From Azospirillum melinis (GTDB taxonomy: Bacteria > Pseudomonadota > Alphaproteobacteria > Azospirillales > Azospirillaceae), in the NCBI RefSeq assembly GCF_013340935.1, contig NZ_WHOS01000003.1, forward strand, positions 1 to 64,000: a stretch of 64,000 nt of DNA, read 5' to 3'. A program made the position numbers and the translations under genes. Below, in pieces: positions 46,334 to 54,841 of this stretch. Under the pieces are notes generated by a model. That model saw only the letters and a list, made by a program, of their open reading frames with translations. It ran no database searches and was not told where the DNA came from. The first letter of the stretch is position 1, and each line of letters begins with the position of its first letter.

Positions 46334-46471
46334 TCACCGCTTTAATTCATGCGCGATCACGGCCAGATAGGCCGTGATCGCCGCGTCCGGCTTGCTGTGG
46401 CGTTGCTCCCAGTCGCGTAGGCCGGCGATAGGGAAGCCGCAGCATTCGGCTGTCGCCCGGTTCGGCTGCAT
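46334..46471 (-). pseudogene. Truncated XRE/HigA-type antitoxin remnant
   Basis: A 45-residue frame with FPIAGLRDWEQRHSKPDA and AAITAYLAVIAHELKR matches the C-terminal helix-turn-helix and tail of HigA-like antitoxins (typically ...VSVRTLRDWEQGRR-PDGPARALLRVI). The N-terminal DNA-binding helices are missing: only NRATAECCG precedes the match, and no in-frame extension upstream restores them. A perfect 12-base inverted repeat (46353-46364 with 46370-46381) falls inside the AITAYLAVIA codons. GC-rich like the host, it probably predates the AT-rich insertion. No toxin partner remains. Confidence 0.65.
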
Positions 46472-46628
46472 GGAATGCTATCAAGCACACTTCGGAAACT
46501 TGGCAAGACCGATCAGCCTGCGGCAATGTTGAGCTACGTACCGCCAGCCATCATCGTCGCGATAATCCTGTGCGGCAACTCGCTGCATTCAGCCTGCTAC
46601 TGGCAGAAACCCGGACGCCGCGCCGGAC

Positions 46629-47441
46629 TCACCCCACCACCCGCCGATACAGGTGCCACGTCGCGTGCCCCAGCACCGGCATGACGATCGCCAGCCCGAC
46701 GAAGGCCGGCAGGCACCCGATCGCCAGCATCGCCACCACGATCACGCCCCAAAGCATCATCGGGCCGGGGTTCGCCATCACCGCGCGCACCGAGGTCTGC
46801 ATCGCGATGATCCAGTCCACCTCGCGATCCAGCATCATCGGGAAGGACACCACGCTCAGCGCCAGGGTCGCCAGTGCGAAGAACAGGCCGACGGCGTTGC
46901 CCAGCACGATCATCTGCCAGCCTTCCGGCGTGGTGAACAGCAGATGGACGAAGGCGCCGACGCTTCCAGGCTCCAGCCGGCCCAGCGTGTGGTCGTAGAC
47001 GATCTGCGCCGCTCCCAGCCACAGCACATAGAGCGTCAGCATCAGCAGCCCCAGCGCCGCGATCGACCAGATCGCCCGCGACCGGAAGACATCCAGCGCG
47101 TTGACCCAGGAAACCGGCTGTCCGCGTTCCCGCCGCCGGCTCAGTTCGTAGATGCCGACGGCGGCGAGTGGACCGACGAAAGCGAGACCGGCGACCAGCG
47201 GGTAGAACAGCGGCAGCAACTCGCCGCCATAGGCGATGCGCGCCGCGACCAGCCCGACGAGCGGATAGATGATGCCCAGGAACAGCAACTGCGTCGGTGC
47301 CGCGAGGAAGTCGCGCCATCCCAATGCCAGCGCCTCGCCCAGGCTGAGGGTGTCGATGGAACGGATACGGACATCCTTGGGCACCACCAGCATGTCTGTC
47401 AGCGGCGCCTTATGCTCGGGCATGTACCAGCGGTTCGCCAT
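46629..47441 (-). CDS. DUF2189 family integral membrane protein
   Basis: The 270-residue protein matches DUF2189: RIRSIDTLSLGEALALGWRD near the N-terminus followed by six helices (around TQLLFLGIIYPLVGLVAA, YPLVAGLAFVGPLAAVG, IWSIAALGLLMLTLYVLW, VGLFFALATLALSVVSF and MMLWGVIVVAMLAIG), ending GHATWHLYRRVV. The PMMLDREVDWIIAMQTS segment is the family's most conserved part. Its function is unknown, though members are sometimes found near oxidase genes. ATG 47441 has GGAGGAG as ribosome site, so it is preferred over longer frames. Confidence 0.9.
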   Translation of the reverse strand: MANRWYMPEHKAPLTDMLVVPKDVRIRSIDTLSLGEALALGWRDFLAAPTQLLFLGIIYPLVGLVAARIAYGGELLPLFYPLVAGLAFVGPLAAVGIYELSRRRERGQPVSWVNALDVFRSRAIWSIAALGLLMLTLYVLWLGAAQIVYDHTLGRLEPGSVGAFVHLLFTTPEGWQMIVLGNAVGLFFALATLALSVVSFPMMLDREVDWIIAMQTSVRAVMANPGPMMLWGVIVVAMLAIGCLPAFVGLAIVMPVLGHATWHLYRRVVG

Positions 47442-47775
47442 GGCGGAACTCCTCCCTCTTCCTTGACCGGCCCGGTGGGGGCGTGGACGGGCAGTCGGTG
47501 GTGTCGCGAGGGCGGCTCGATCCGGCAGACGGGCGGGGCGGCGTGAGACTGTGCCGCCCAGGCGGGGACGGGTATCGGACCGCGGTCCGGCAGAGGATAC
47601 ACCCGCTGCCGAAATCGGGCGCGGCGAATGATGGGTATACATACATTTTCAGGGAATGAGTCCGCGCAGACCTTCGGACCGAGAAGCCAACAGGATGATG
47701 GCTTTTAAACCTATCATTGCCGCGGGACTACGCTTGTTTTAGGATTAATAACCCATATCTCCAAGGAGACGCCCC

Positions 47776-48432
47776 ATGCCCGACTGCCTGTCCCCCGCCA
47801 ACCACCCCGCCGACCACTTCCCCCGCTGGGCCGAGGAGCCGCCGGTTCCGCCCGAAGGCTCGCTCGTTCCCGGTTCGCGCTTCCACGAGGAACAGTGGGT
47901 GATGGCCGCCGGCATGCTGGCGCGCGGCGCGTCCTTCCAGCAGGTCGCCCGCGCCATGGGGTGCAGCCGCACCACGTTGTGGCGGGCCTATTACGGGTCG
48001 CAGGCGTTCCGCCATCGCGTCTGGTGGGAGCGGCAGGCGCTGAACCGCGAGTCGGAGCTTCGGCTCGGCTCGCTGCGCGCCCTGGTGACCGAGCAGATCG
48101 AGCGGCTGGTCTCATCCGGCGATCCCTCCACCGTGCGCTGGCTGGCCGAGCGGCTCGGCCTGTTCAAGGACTTCGACGATCTCGCCGCCAGTCCCGCCGC
48201 CGCCGAACCCGCCGCCCCGCTGCCCGGCCTCGACGACGACAGCATCCCCGGCGCGATCCGCGAGCACACCCCGCCCGACCCCAAGGTGATCGCCGCCATC
48301 ATCGCCCGGCCGGAGGCGGAGGGGCCGAAGGGCGTCTATCCCTGGACCGTCAACCCCGACGATCCCTATCCCAACCTCGGCTCGGCCCTGGAGCGCCAGG
48401 GCGGGGAGGGGGCGTTCCCCCGCCGCCGCTGA
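47776..48432 (+). CDS. Helix-turn-helix protein of unknown function
   Basis: The 218-residue protein has a Pro-rich start, a helix-turn-helix (LARGASFQQVARAMGCSRTT, residues about 46-66, followed by LWRAYYGSQAFRHRVWWERQ), a long helix (about 90-130) and a Pro/Ala-rich C-terminus with DDPYPNLGSALERQ. The HTH plus flanking helices resembles small subunits of phage terminases and resolvase-type DNA-binding regions, but no terminase large subunit or phage gene is nearby. AAGGAGA lies before the ATG. It may be a host DNA-binding protein. Confidence 0.65.
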   Translation: MPDCLSPANHPADHFPRWAEEPPVPPEGSLVPGSRFHEEQWVMAAGMLARGASFQQVARAMGCSRTTLWRAYYGSQAFRHRVWWERQALNRESELRLGSLRALVTEQIERLVSSGDPSTVRWLAERLGLFKDFDDLAASPAAAEPAAPLPGLDDDSIPGAIREHTPPDPKVIAAIIARPEAEGPKGVYPWTVNPDDPYPNLGSALERQGGEGAFPRRR

Positions 48433-48535
48433 GCGGATGCGACAGTGGAACGCCGCCTGGAAAGCGGTTCACGGCGTTTCACACGTTCCATCCGCTCCAG
48501 ACCATAGCGCCGCTACCCCGCCCCAAACCGCCGCC

Positions 48536-50791
48536 TCACACCGCCGCCTGTTCGATCAGCCGGTTCGCCAGCGTCACCTTCTGCGCCAGCGTCGTCGCCA
48601 GGATGCGGTGCAGGACCAGCGCCAGTTCCGGATCCTCGCGCTCCAGCCGGGCGAGCGTCGCCGCGGTCAGCCGGTGGATGGTGGCGGTTGTTTCCACCAC
48701 CACGTCGGCGCCGCGGGTCTGGCCCAGCAGCAGGGCGATCTCGCCGACCACCGCCCCGGCGGTCATGGTGCGCAGGCGCAGGCTCCGGCCGTCGGGCAGG
48801 GCGATCTGCACCTTCACCCGGCCGCGCCCGATGATGAAGACGTCGCTGGCCGTCTCGCCGGCGCGGATCAGCACCTCGTCCGGCTCCAGATGCAGGGTGT
48901 CCAGCGCCGCCACCGCGTCGGCCAGCCGCGGGTGCGGGCCGGTCATCGCCTCCAGATGGCGCAGCAGCGGCGCGTCCGCCCCGCCGCCCGAGCCGCCGTC
49001 CTCGGCCAGCAGCGCCTCCTCGCAGGATTCCAGCGCATGGTCGAGGTCGGGCGCGCGGCGCAGCACCGGGTCGCGGTCGGGGTCCAGGCCGCAGTTGCGG
49101 AAGGCATCCTCCACCGCGTCGGGCAGGGCGCTCAGCACCAGCGTGGCGCCGGCCGCCTCGATCAAGTTGCGGATGCGGCGGAACACCCCGGCGGCGGCCG
49201 AATCCATGCCCTTGATGTGGCGGAAGTCGATGATCAGGAACCGCAGCGGCTGCGCTCCCGCATCTCCGCCCGCCTGTACGCCCGCCCGCTCCAGCCGGTC
49301 GCGCACCGGGCCGACGATCTGCTCGGCGGTGCCGAAGAACAGATAGCCCTGCACCTGCATCGCCTCGATGGCCGCGCCGGCTGCGGTCAAATGCAGGCTG
49401 GCCGCCGGGCTGCGGTCGACCCGGCTGCGCAGCTCCGCCCCGCTGTGCCGGCCGCGGATCACCGGCAGCCGGGAATAGCTGTAGACGAACATCGCCAGCG
49501 ACACCGCCAGACCCAGCGCCAGACCCTCCATGAAGCCGATCCCGGCAATCGCCAGAACCACGGCCAGCACGATCAGCCACTCCGTCCGCGGCAGCCGGCG
49601 GCGTGCCTCGATCAGCCACTCCTGCAACAGCTCGACGCCGAGGAACAGGATCAGCCCGGCGGTCAGGAACACCGGGGTCACCGACACCAGCCACCCGGCA
49701 ACGAACAGCCCGCCCAGGATCACCGCCGCGGTCGCCAGCCCGGCGCCGCGCCCCCTGGCGCCCATCCGCCCGGCCAGCAGGGTCATGCCAAGCCCGACAT
49801 AGCCGGACGGCCCGCCCAGCGCGCCCGCCAACAGGTTGGCCGCCCCGGTGCTGCGCAGCTCGGCGTCGGCGTCGATGTCGCGGCCCTGCGCCAACTCGAT
49901 CCCGCTGACATTCAGCAGAAGGCCCAGCATGCCCAGCACAGCGACCGAGACCATCGCCGGCAGCGCCGCCGCCACCCGGCCCCAATCGGCCAGCGCCAGC
50001 ACCTCCGTCGGCACCGGCAGGCTGAAACCGTCTCCTCCTGCCACACCCGGCAGCCAGCCCCAGCCGCGCGCCTGCTCCGCCGTCACCCCCAGCAGGGGCA
50101 GCCCGGCATGGAAGGCCAGCGCCGCCGTCAGCAGGACCAGCGGCATGGCGAAGGGGCTGGCGCTGCGCCGCATCACCAGCACCAGCAGCCCGGCCAGCCC
50201 GACCGCTGCCGCCGCGGTGACCGCCACCATCGGCGCCGCCAGCCCGGCGATTCCGGCGCCCAGCCCATGCCGCCCGCTGACCATCGCCAGCGCACCTTCC
50301 ACCAGCAGCCAGCCCGACCCGGCGAGGAAGCCGGCCACCACCGGATAGGGAAAGAACCGCACCAGCCGCCCCAGCCGAAGCCGCCCCACCATCCAGAACA
50401 GCAGCCCGGTCACCAGCGTGCTGCCGCCCAGGATGGCGAAGGCGGTGGCGATCCTCACCCCCTCCGGCGCGCCCTCCAGCCCGGCCGCCATGGTCGCGAC
50501 GGTGGAGGCCAGGATGGCGACGCCGGTCTCCTGCACCAGCGCCACGGAGTTCGGCTGCGTGCTGCGCAGGGCGACCAGCAGCGCCAGGATGGCGGCGCTC
50601 AGCAGCACCACGCCGACCCCGGCGCCCAGCCCGGCCGCCAGCGGCCCGGTGAACAGCAGCGCGGCAATCGCCAGCCCGTTGCCCAGATTGTCGATGCCCG
50701 CGATCAGCCCGATCATCGCCGATGCGATCGGGCTCCGGCCGGGATGCGCAGAGTGGCCGGTGGAAGGCTTCCGAATGGGGGCGTCGCTCAT
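48536..50791 (-). CDS. SulP-type transporter with STAS and cyclic nucleotide-binding domains
   Basis: The 751-residue protein combines a SulP/SLC26-like membrane domain of about 10-12 helices (residues 25-430, beginning with GLIAGIDNLGNGLAIAAL), a STAS domain (about 465-570, LIIDFRHIKGMDSAAAGVF) and a C-terminal cyclic nucleotide-binding domain (about 620-745, with VIGEIALLLGQTRGADVV-like phosphate cassette GEIALLLGQTRGADVV). SulP proteins move anions such as sulfate or bicarbonate; the third domain could gate transport by cAMP or cGMP. ATG 50791 was preferred to an upstream TTG. It converges on the HTH gene. Confidence 0.9.
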   Translation of the reverse strand: MSDAPIRKPSTGHSAHPGRSPIASAMIGLIAGIDNLGNGLAIAALLFTGPLAAGLGAGVGVVLLSAAILALLVALRSTQPNSVALVQETGVAILASTVATMAAGLEGAPEGVRIATAFAILGGSTLVTGLLFWMVGRLRLGRLVRFFPYPVVAGFLAGSGWLLVEGALAMVSGRHGLGAGIAGLAAPMVAVTAAAAVGLAGLLVLVMRRSASPFAMPLVLLTAALAFHAGLPLLGVTAEQARGWGWLPGVAGGDGFSLPVPTEVLALADWGRVAAALPAMVSVAVLGMLGLLLNVSGIELAQGRDIDADAELRSTGAANLLAGALGGPSGYVGLGMTLLAGRMGARGRGAGLATAAVILGGLFVAGWLVSVTPVFLTAGLILFLGVELLQEWLIEARRRLPRTEWLIVLAVVLAIAGIGFMEGLALGLAVSLAMFVYSYSRLPVIRGRHSGAELRSRVDRSPAASLHLTAAGAAIEAMQVQGYLFFGTAEQIVGPVRDRLERAGVQAGGDAGAQPLRFLIIDFRHIKGMDSAAAGVFRRIRNLIEAAGATLVLSALPDAVEDAFRNCGLDPDRDPVLRRAPDLDHALESCEEALLAEDGGSGGGADAPLLRHLEAMTGPHPRLADAVAALDTLHLEPDEVLIRAGETASDVFIIGRGRVKVQIALPDGRSLRLRTMTAGAVVGEIALLLGQTRGADVVVETTATIHRLTAATLARLEREDPELALVLHRILATTLAQKVTLANRLIEQAAV

Positions 50792-51094
50792 GATGTCGCG
50801 TTCGGTCCGGCTGATCGGGCGGTTCTTGTGCAAAGGCCTGCGTCACGGCGGCGGACCGCCGTCACCCGTGCAGCAGTGACCGGAATCCTGCTGCCCAGGC
50901 AAGCAATAAGCGGTGATGAATTGTGCTGCGCCACCATGCATTGCGCCAGCCGGTTCGTCCCCTGCGGATCGATGGTGCTCCGGCCCGGCCAGGAGCGGGC
51001 ACGGCAACATATGTTGATGCGTGTGATTGCGTTGCAAAGATCAATTATCAGGAATCATATCTCTCGATATAGGACGTTATCGAGGGAGCATTTC
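50792..51094. promoter_or_regulatory. Divergent spacer before the multicopper oxidase gene
   Basis: There are 303 bases between the SulP and multicopper oxidase genes. The right third is AT-rich. A 7-base inverted repeat ctcgata (51063-51069) / tatcgag (51078-51084) lies directly before the ribosome site of the oxidase and may be an operator or an RNA hairpin. No perfect CueR-type or Cop-box match was recognised by eye. Confidence 0.35.
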
Positions 51095-53212
51095 ATGAAG
51101 CATGCATATTTGCTGGGCTTGCTGATGCCTCTGGCGCTGGGCGCCGCAACGGGCGCGCTGGCTGCCACCGCCGCCAAGGACGCAACGAAGGATGTCGGGG
51201 AGCCGGCCGGCGAAGCCATCGGCAATCCGCCGTTGCTGACCAATTCCGAATCGCCGCGCGTCGGCTCTCTCCTGATGCGCCAGCCGCAGGCGACCGCCCG
51301 CCCGCACACTGGGCAGGCGCGCAATTACGACCTGTTCGTGTCCTTCACCGACGGCTATATCCGCAACCCCGCCCAGGGCCGTCCCGACGCGGTGCGGCTG
51401 CGCAGCTACCGCGGCACCGACGTCGATCCCAACCATCCCTATGTCGCGCCGACCATCGAAGCGACGCCGGGCGACACGGTGCGCATCAAGCTGCACAACG
51501 AGCTGCCGGCCGATCCGAACTGCACCAGTCAGGCGCCGGCGGACATCAACACCCCGCACTGCTTCAACGGCACCAACCTGCACAGCCACGGCGTCTGGGT
51601 CAGCCCGACCGGCAACAGCGACAACGTCCTGATCTCGCTCAATCCGGGCGTCGATTTCGAATATGAGTACAACATCCCGGCCGACCATCCGGCCGGCACC
51701 TTCTGGTATCACCCGCACCGCCACGGCTCGACCGCCCTCCAGGTCGGCAGCGGCATGGCCGGCGCGCTGATCATCCGCGGCGACCGCCCGCCGACGCGCG
51801 AGGCCAACGGCGATCTCGACACCCTGCTGACCAGCCCCAAGGGCGTGGCGATGACCGACCGGGTCCTGCTGTTCGAGCAGATCCCCTACGCCTGCACCAA
51901 GGACGGCAAGCTGAAGACCAATGCCGACGGCTCCATCGACTGGAGCTGCGCGCCGGGCGAGGTCGGCGAGGTCGTGTCCTACGATCAGTTCGGTCCGGGC
52001 ACCTGGGAGCAGTCCGGGCGCTTCACCACCGTCAACGGCCGCGTCCGTCCGATGTTCGCCAACGCCAGGACCGGCGAGCCGGAGCGCTGGCGCCTGATCC
52101 ATGGTGGCGTCCGCTCGCCCATCACGGTGGAGTTCCGCAAGCTGGATCCGACAGGCTTCTTCCAGAGCGAAAAGACCCTGTCGGCCGCCGGCCAGGACCG
52201 CTTCGCCAAGGAACGCTGCGTCGGGCAGCCTGTGCCCTATATCCTGGCGGCCTCCGACGGCCTGACCATGGAGGAAGGGCAGGTGCGCACCAGCGTGCCG
52301 ATGCAGCCGGGCTACCGCGACGACCTGCTGGTCAACTTCCCCGAACCAGGCATCTACTGCGTCATCAACAAGCCGTCCGCCGCCAACGCCAGCCCGGACC
52401 AGACCGCCACCTCCACCGGTGTGCTCGGCTTCGTCCGGGTCAAGGGCGACCGCGTGGTCAAGGATCCGGTGAAGGAGACCATACGCCGGCTGACGGTCAA
52501 CGCGACGAAATACGCGCCGTCGGTCGCCAAGGAGGTCATCGACGGGCTGACTGCCCGCTGCTTCGGCAAGACAATGGCCGACACCCCCTATTGCCCGCGT
52601 TTCAGCAAATTCACCGCCCACCGGCCGATCACCGAGCATGAGGTGATGCACCAGCCCAAGCAGGAGCTGACCTTCTTCATCAACCTGCCGCCGGAAGGGG
52701 GCAAGCGCACTAACGCGCTGTTCCAGGTCGCCGACAGCTTCGAGGTGGTGGAGAATCCCGACGGCACCTATGGCCCGAAGGGGGCCGCCGCCTACCGGCC
52801 GAACGTGGACAACCGGCCGGTGGTCCTGGGTACCGCCCAGCAGTGGGAGCTGGCCTCCTACTTCGTCAGCCATCCCTTCCACATCCACGTCAACCCGTTC
52901 CAGATCGTCTCGGTCATCGGTCCGGACGGCCGCGATGTCAGCGAGCCCGGTTCCGGCGACCCGGACTATGCCGGCATGAAGGGCGTGTGGAAGGACACCA
53001 TCTGGGTGAAGAGCGACAACAACAACGCGCTGACCTCCGCCGAGCCGCCGAAGGGCGTCTACAAGGTGACCGTCCGCACCCGCTACGAGCGCTTCATCGG
53101 CGAGTATGTGCTGCACTGCCACATCCTCGACCATGAGGACCAGGGCATGATGCAGAATGTCAGCATTGGCGTGCCCGATGGCCGCGGCGGCGTCGCCGGG
53201 GCGCATCACTGA
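51095..53212 (+). CDS. Secreted multicopper oxidase
   Basis: The 705-residue product begins with a signal peptide (KHAYLLGLLMPLALGAATGALAAT). The four copper-ligand clusters are in order: NLHSHGVW near residue 163, HPHRHGS near 206, HPFHIHVN near 593 and HCHILDHEDQGMM near 674, with the type 1 axial Met position present. The family includes laccases and CueO/CopA-type enzymes that oxidise Cu(I) or phenolics in the periplasm. No Met-rich CueO-type loop was seen, so copper specificity is uncertain. It lacks RR, so Sec export is likely. ATG 51095 has CGAGGGAG as ribosome site. Confidence 0.93.
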   Translation: MKHAYLLGLLMPLALGAATGALAATAAKDATKDVGEPAGEAIGNPPLLTNSESPRVGSLLMRQPQATARPHTGQARNYDLFVSFTDGYIRNPAQGRPDAVRLRSYRGTDVDPNHPYVAPTIEATPGDTVRIKLHNELPADPNCTSQAPADINTPHCFNGTNLHSHGVWVSPTGNSDNVLISLNPGVDFEYEYNIPADHPAGTFWYHPHRHGSTALQVGSGMAGALIIRGDRPPTREANGDLDTLLTSPKGVAMTDRVLLFEQIPYACTKDGKLKTNADGSIDWSCAPGEVGEVVSYDQFGPGTWEQSGRFTTVNGRVRPMFANARTGEPERWRLIHGGVRSPITVEFRKLDPTGFFQSEKTLSAAGQDRFAKERCVGQPVPYILAASDGLTMEEGQVRTSVPMQPGYRDDLLVNFPEPGIYCVINKPSAANASPDQTATSTGVLGFVRVKGDRVVKDPVKETIRRLTVNATKYAPSVAKEVIDGLTARCFGKTMADTPYCPRFSKFTAHRPITEHEVMHQPKQELTFFINLPPEGGKRTNALFQVADSFEVVENPDGTYGPKGAAAYRPNVDNRPVVLGTAQQWELASYFVSHPFHIHVNPFQIVSVIGPDGRDVSEPGSGDPDYAGMKGVWKDTIWVKSDNNNALTSAEPPKGVYKVTVRTRYERFIGEYVLHCHILDHEDQGMMQNVSIGVPDGRGGVAGAHH

Positions 53213-53220
53213 CCGGACGC

Positions 53221-53262
53221 GCGCACTCCCCGCTTCCGCAAAGCCGGGAGCGGGGAGTGCGC
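53221..53262 (+). terminator. Hairpin after the multicopper oxidase gene
   Basis: A perfect 14-base stem gcgcactccccgct (53221-53234) / agcggggagtgcgc (53249-53262) starts 8 bases after the stop. It lacks a T-run on the plus strand, so it may be a weak or Rho-assisted terminator, or a stabilising 3' hairpin. The size and symmetry make random origin unlikely. Confidence 0.6.
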
Positions 53263-53353
53263 CGCACCGAATGCTGCGATCCGTCGCTGCCTCCAACCAT
53301 TGAAAAAGGCCCCTGTTTGCGTCTACGGTCGCGCGTCCCCTTGGAGTGAGTGC

Positions 53354-54799
53354 ATGCGCGATATCACCCCCGTCACGGTCGCACGCGGCGACGGCATCGG
53401 CTCGGAGATCATGGATGCCGTGCTTTATGTGATGAATGCGGCCGGCGCGCGGCTGAAGGTGGAAGAGGTCCCGGCAGGCGAGGCCGTCTACAAGCGGGGT
53501 CATCCCGGCGGGCTGGATGCCGCCGGCTGGGGATCGATCCGCCGCACGCGGGTCTTCCTGAAGGGGCCGATCACCATGCCCCAGGGATACGGCAACAAGT
53601 CGTTGAACGTCGTCGCCCGCACCACGCTGGGCCTGTTCGCCAATGTCCGCCCCTGCGTCTCCTACCACCCCTATGTGCGGACCCGGCATCCGCGCATGGA
53701 CGTGGTCATCATCCGCGAGAACGAGGAAGACCTCTACGCCGGCATCGAGCATCGCCAGACCGACGACGTGATCCAGTCGGTCAAGCTGATCTCGCGTCCG
53801 GGGTCGGAGCGCATCGTCCGCTACGCCTTCGACTTCGCCCGCTCCAACCACCGACAAAAGGTGACGGCCTTCGTCAAGGACAACGTCATGAAGATGACGG
53901 ACGGGCTGTTCCTGAAGATTTTCTACGAAATCGCCGCCGATTATCCGGAGATCAAGGCCGACCACATGATCGTCGACATCGGCGCCGCCCGTCTGGCCGA
54001 CCAGCCGGAGCGCTTCGACGTCATCGTCACCCTGAACCTCTACGGCGATATCGTTTCCGACATCGCCGCCCAGTTGACCGGCTCGGTCGGGCTGGCCGGT
54101 TCCGCCAACATCGGCGAGACCTGCGCCATGTTCGAGGCGATCCACGGCTCGGCCCCGATGATCGCCGGGCAGGGCATCGCCAACCCCTCCGGCCTGCTGA
54201 TGGCCGCCGTGATGATGCTGGTCCATATCGGCCAGGGCGACATCGCCGCGCGCATCCACAATGCGTGGCTGAAGACCATCGAGGACGGCATCCACACCGC
54301 CGACATCTACGCCCGCGGGCTGGGCCGTGTCCGTGCCGGTACCGCCGCTTTCGCCGAAGCGGTGGTGGAGCGGCTGGGCCAGACCCCGGTCACCATGCCG
54401 CCGGTGGGCTACTCCACCGCAAGGCCGGCCTATGACGGCATCAACCGGCTTTCCCCGCGCGTCCGCGCGCTGAAGGAACTGGTCGGGGTCGACATCTTCC
54501 TGCAATGGTCCGGCGGGTTGCCCGACGACCTGGCGGAACTGGTGCTGCCTCTGTCGACCGATGCGCTGAAGCTGACCAGCATCTCCAACCGCTCGCAGCG
54601 GGTCTGGCCGGACGGCAATGCCGACGTGTTCTGCACCGACCATTGGCGCTGCCGCTTCCTGGCGCAGCACGGCCCGGTGCAGCATGGCGCCATCGTCGAA
54701 CTGCTGGGCCGGCTGGCCGCGGCCGGGATCGACTTCACCCAGACCGAGAATCTCAGCAATTTCGACGGCAAGGCCGGCTTCTCCTCGCCGGGCCAGTGA
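53354..54799 (+). CDS. Isocitrate dehydrogenase, Thermus-type (ICDH/IPMDH fold with C-terminal extension)
   Basis: The 481-residue protein shows the isocitrate/isopropylmalate dehydrogenase signatures: VARGDGIGSEIMDAVL, RENEEDLYAGIEHRQ, NLYGDIVSDIAAQLTGSVGLAGSANIGE-type substrate and cofactor loop (NLYGDIVSDIAAQLTG), and EAIHGSAPMIAGQG. The last 140 residues form an extra domain (from GVDIFLQWSGGLPDDLAELV) as in the Thermus/Rickettsia-type enzyme, which is longer than the common 410-420 residue form. A second unrelated IDH gene lies at 58874. The cofactor is not certain from sequence. ATG 53354 has TTGGAGTGAG upstream. Confidence 0.88.
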   Translation: MRDITPVTVARGDGIGSEIMDAVLYVMNAAGARLKVEEVPAGEAVYKRGHPGGLDAAGWGSIRRTRVFLKGPITMPQGYGNKSLNVVARTTLGLFANVRPCVSYHPYVRTRHPRMDVVIIRENEEDLYAGIEHRQTDDVIQSVKLISRPGSERIVRYAFDFARSNHRQKVTAFVKDNVMKMTDGLFLKIFYEIAADYPEIKADHMIVDIGAARLADQPERFDVIVTLNLYGDIVSDIAAQLTGSVGLAGSANIGETCAMFEAIHGSAPMIAGQGIANPSGLLMAAVMMLVHIGQGDIAARIHNAWLKTIEDGIHTADIYARGLGRVRAGTAAFAEAVVERLGQTPVTMPPVGYSTARPAYDGINRLSPRVRALKELVGVDIFLQWSGGLPDDLAELVLPLSTDALKLTSISNRSQRVWPDGNADVFCTDHWRCRFLAQHGPVQHGAIVELLGRLAAAGIDFTQTENLSNFDGKAGFSSPGQ

Positions 54800-54841
54800 T
54801 CCGATGGGCGGAGTGGGAATAAACCGGCGGGGCTGGGCGTC

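Noticed and set aside
46353-46381. Perfect 12-base inverted repeat as a terminator or attachment site
   Set aside because: It falls inside codons for the AITAYLAVIA tail of the antitoxin remnant and has no T-run or integrase nearby, so coding is the simpler explanation.
46500-46628. Short minus-strand frame between the antitoxin remnant and DUF2189 gene
   Set aside because: About 37 codons ending before the remnant, without ribosome site or recognisable motif; too weak to call.
48437-51094. Long plus-strand frame running from the HTH gene end into the multicopper oxidase
   Set aside because: Its first part is antisense to the SulP transporter with artefactual composition; only the part from ATG 51095 is a real gene.
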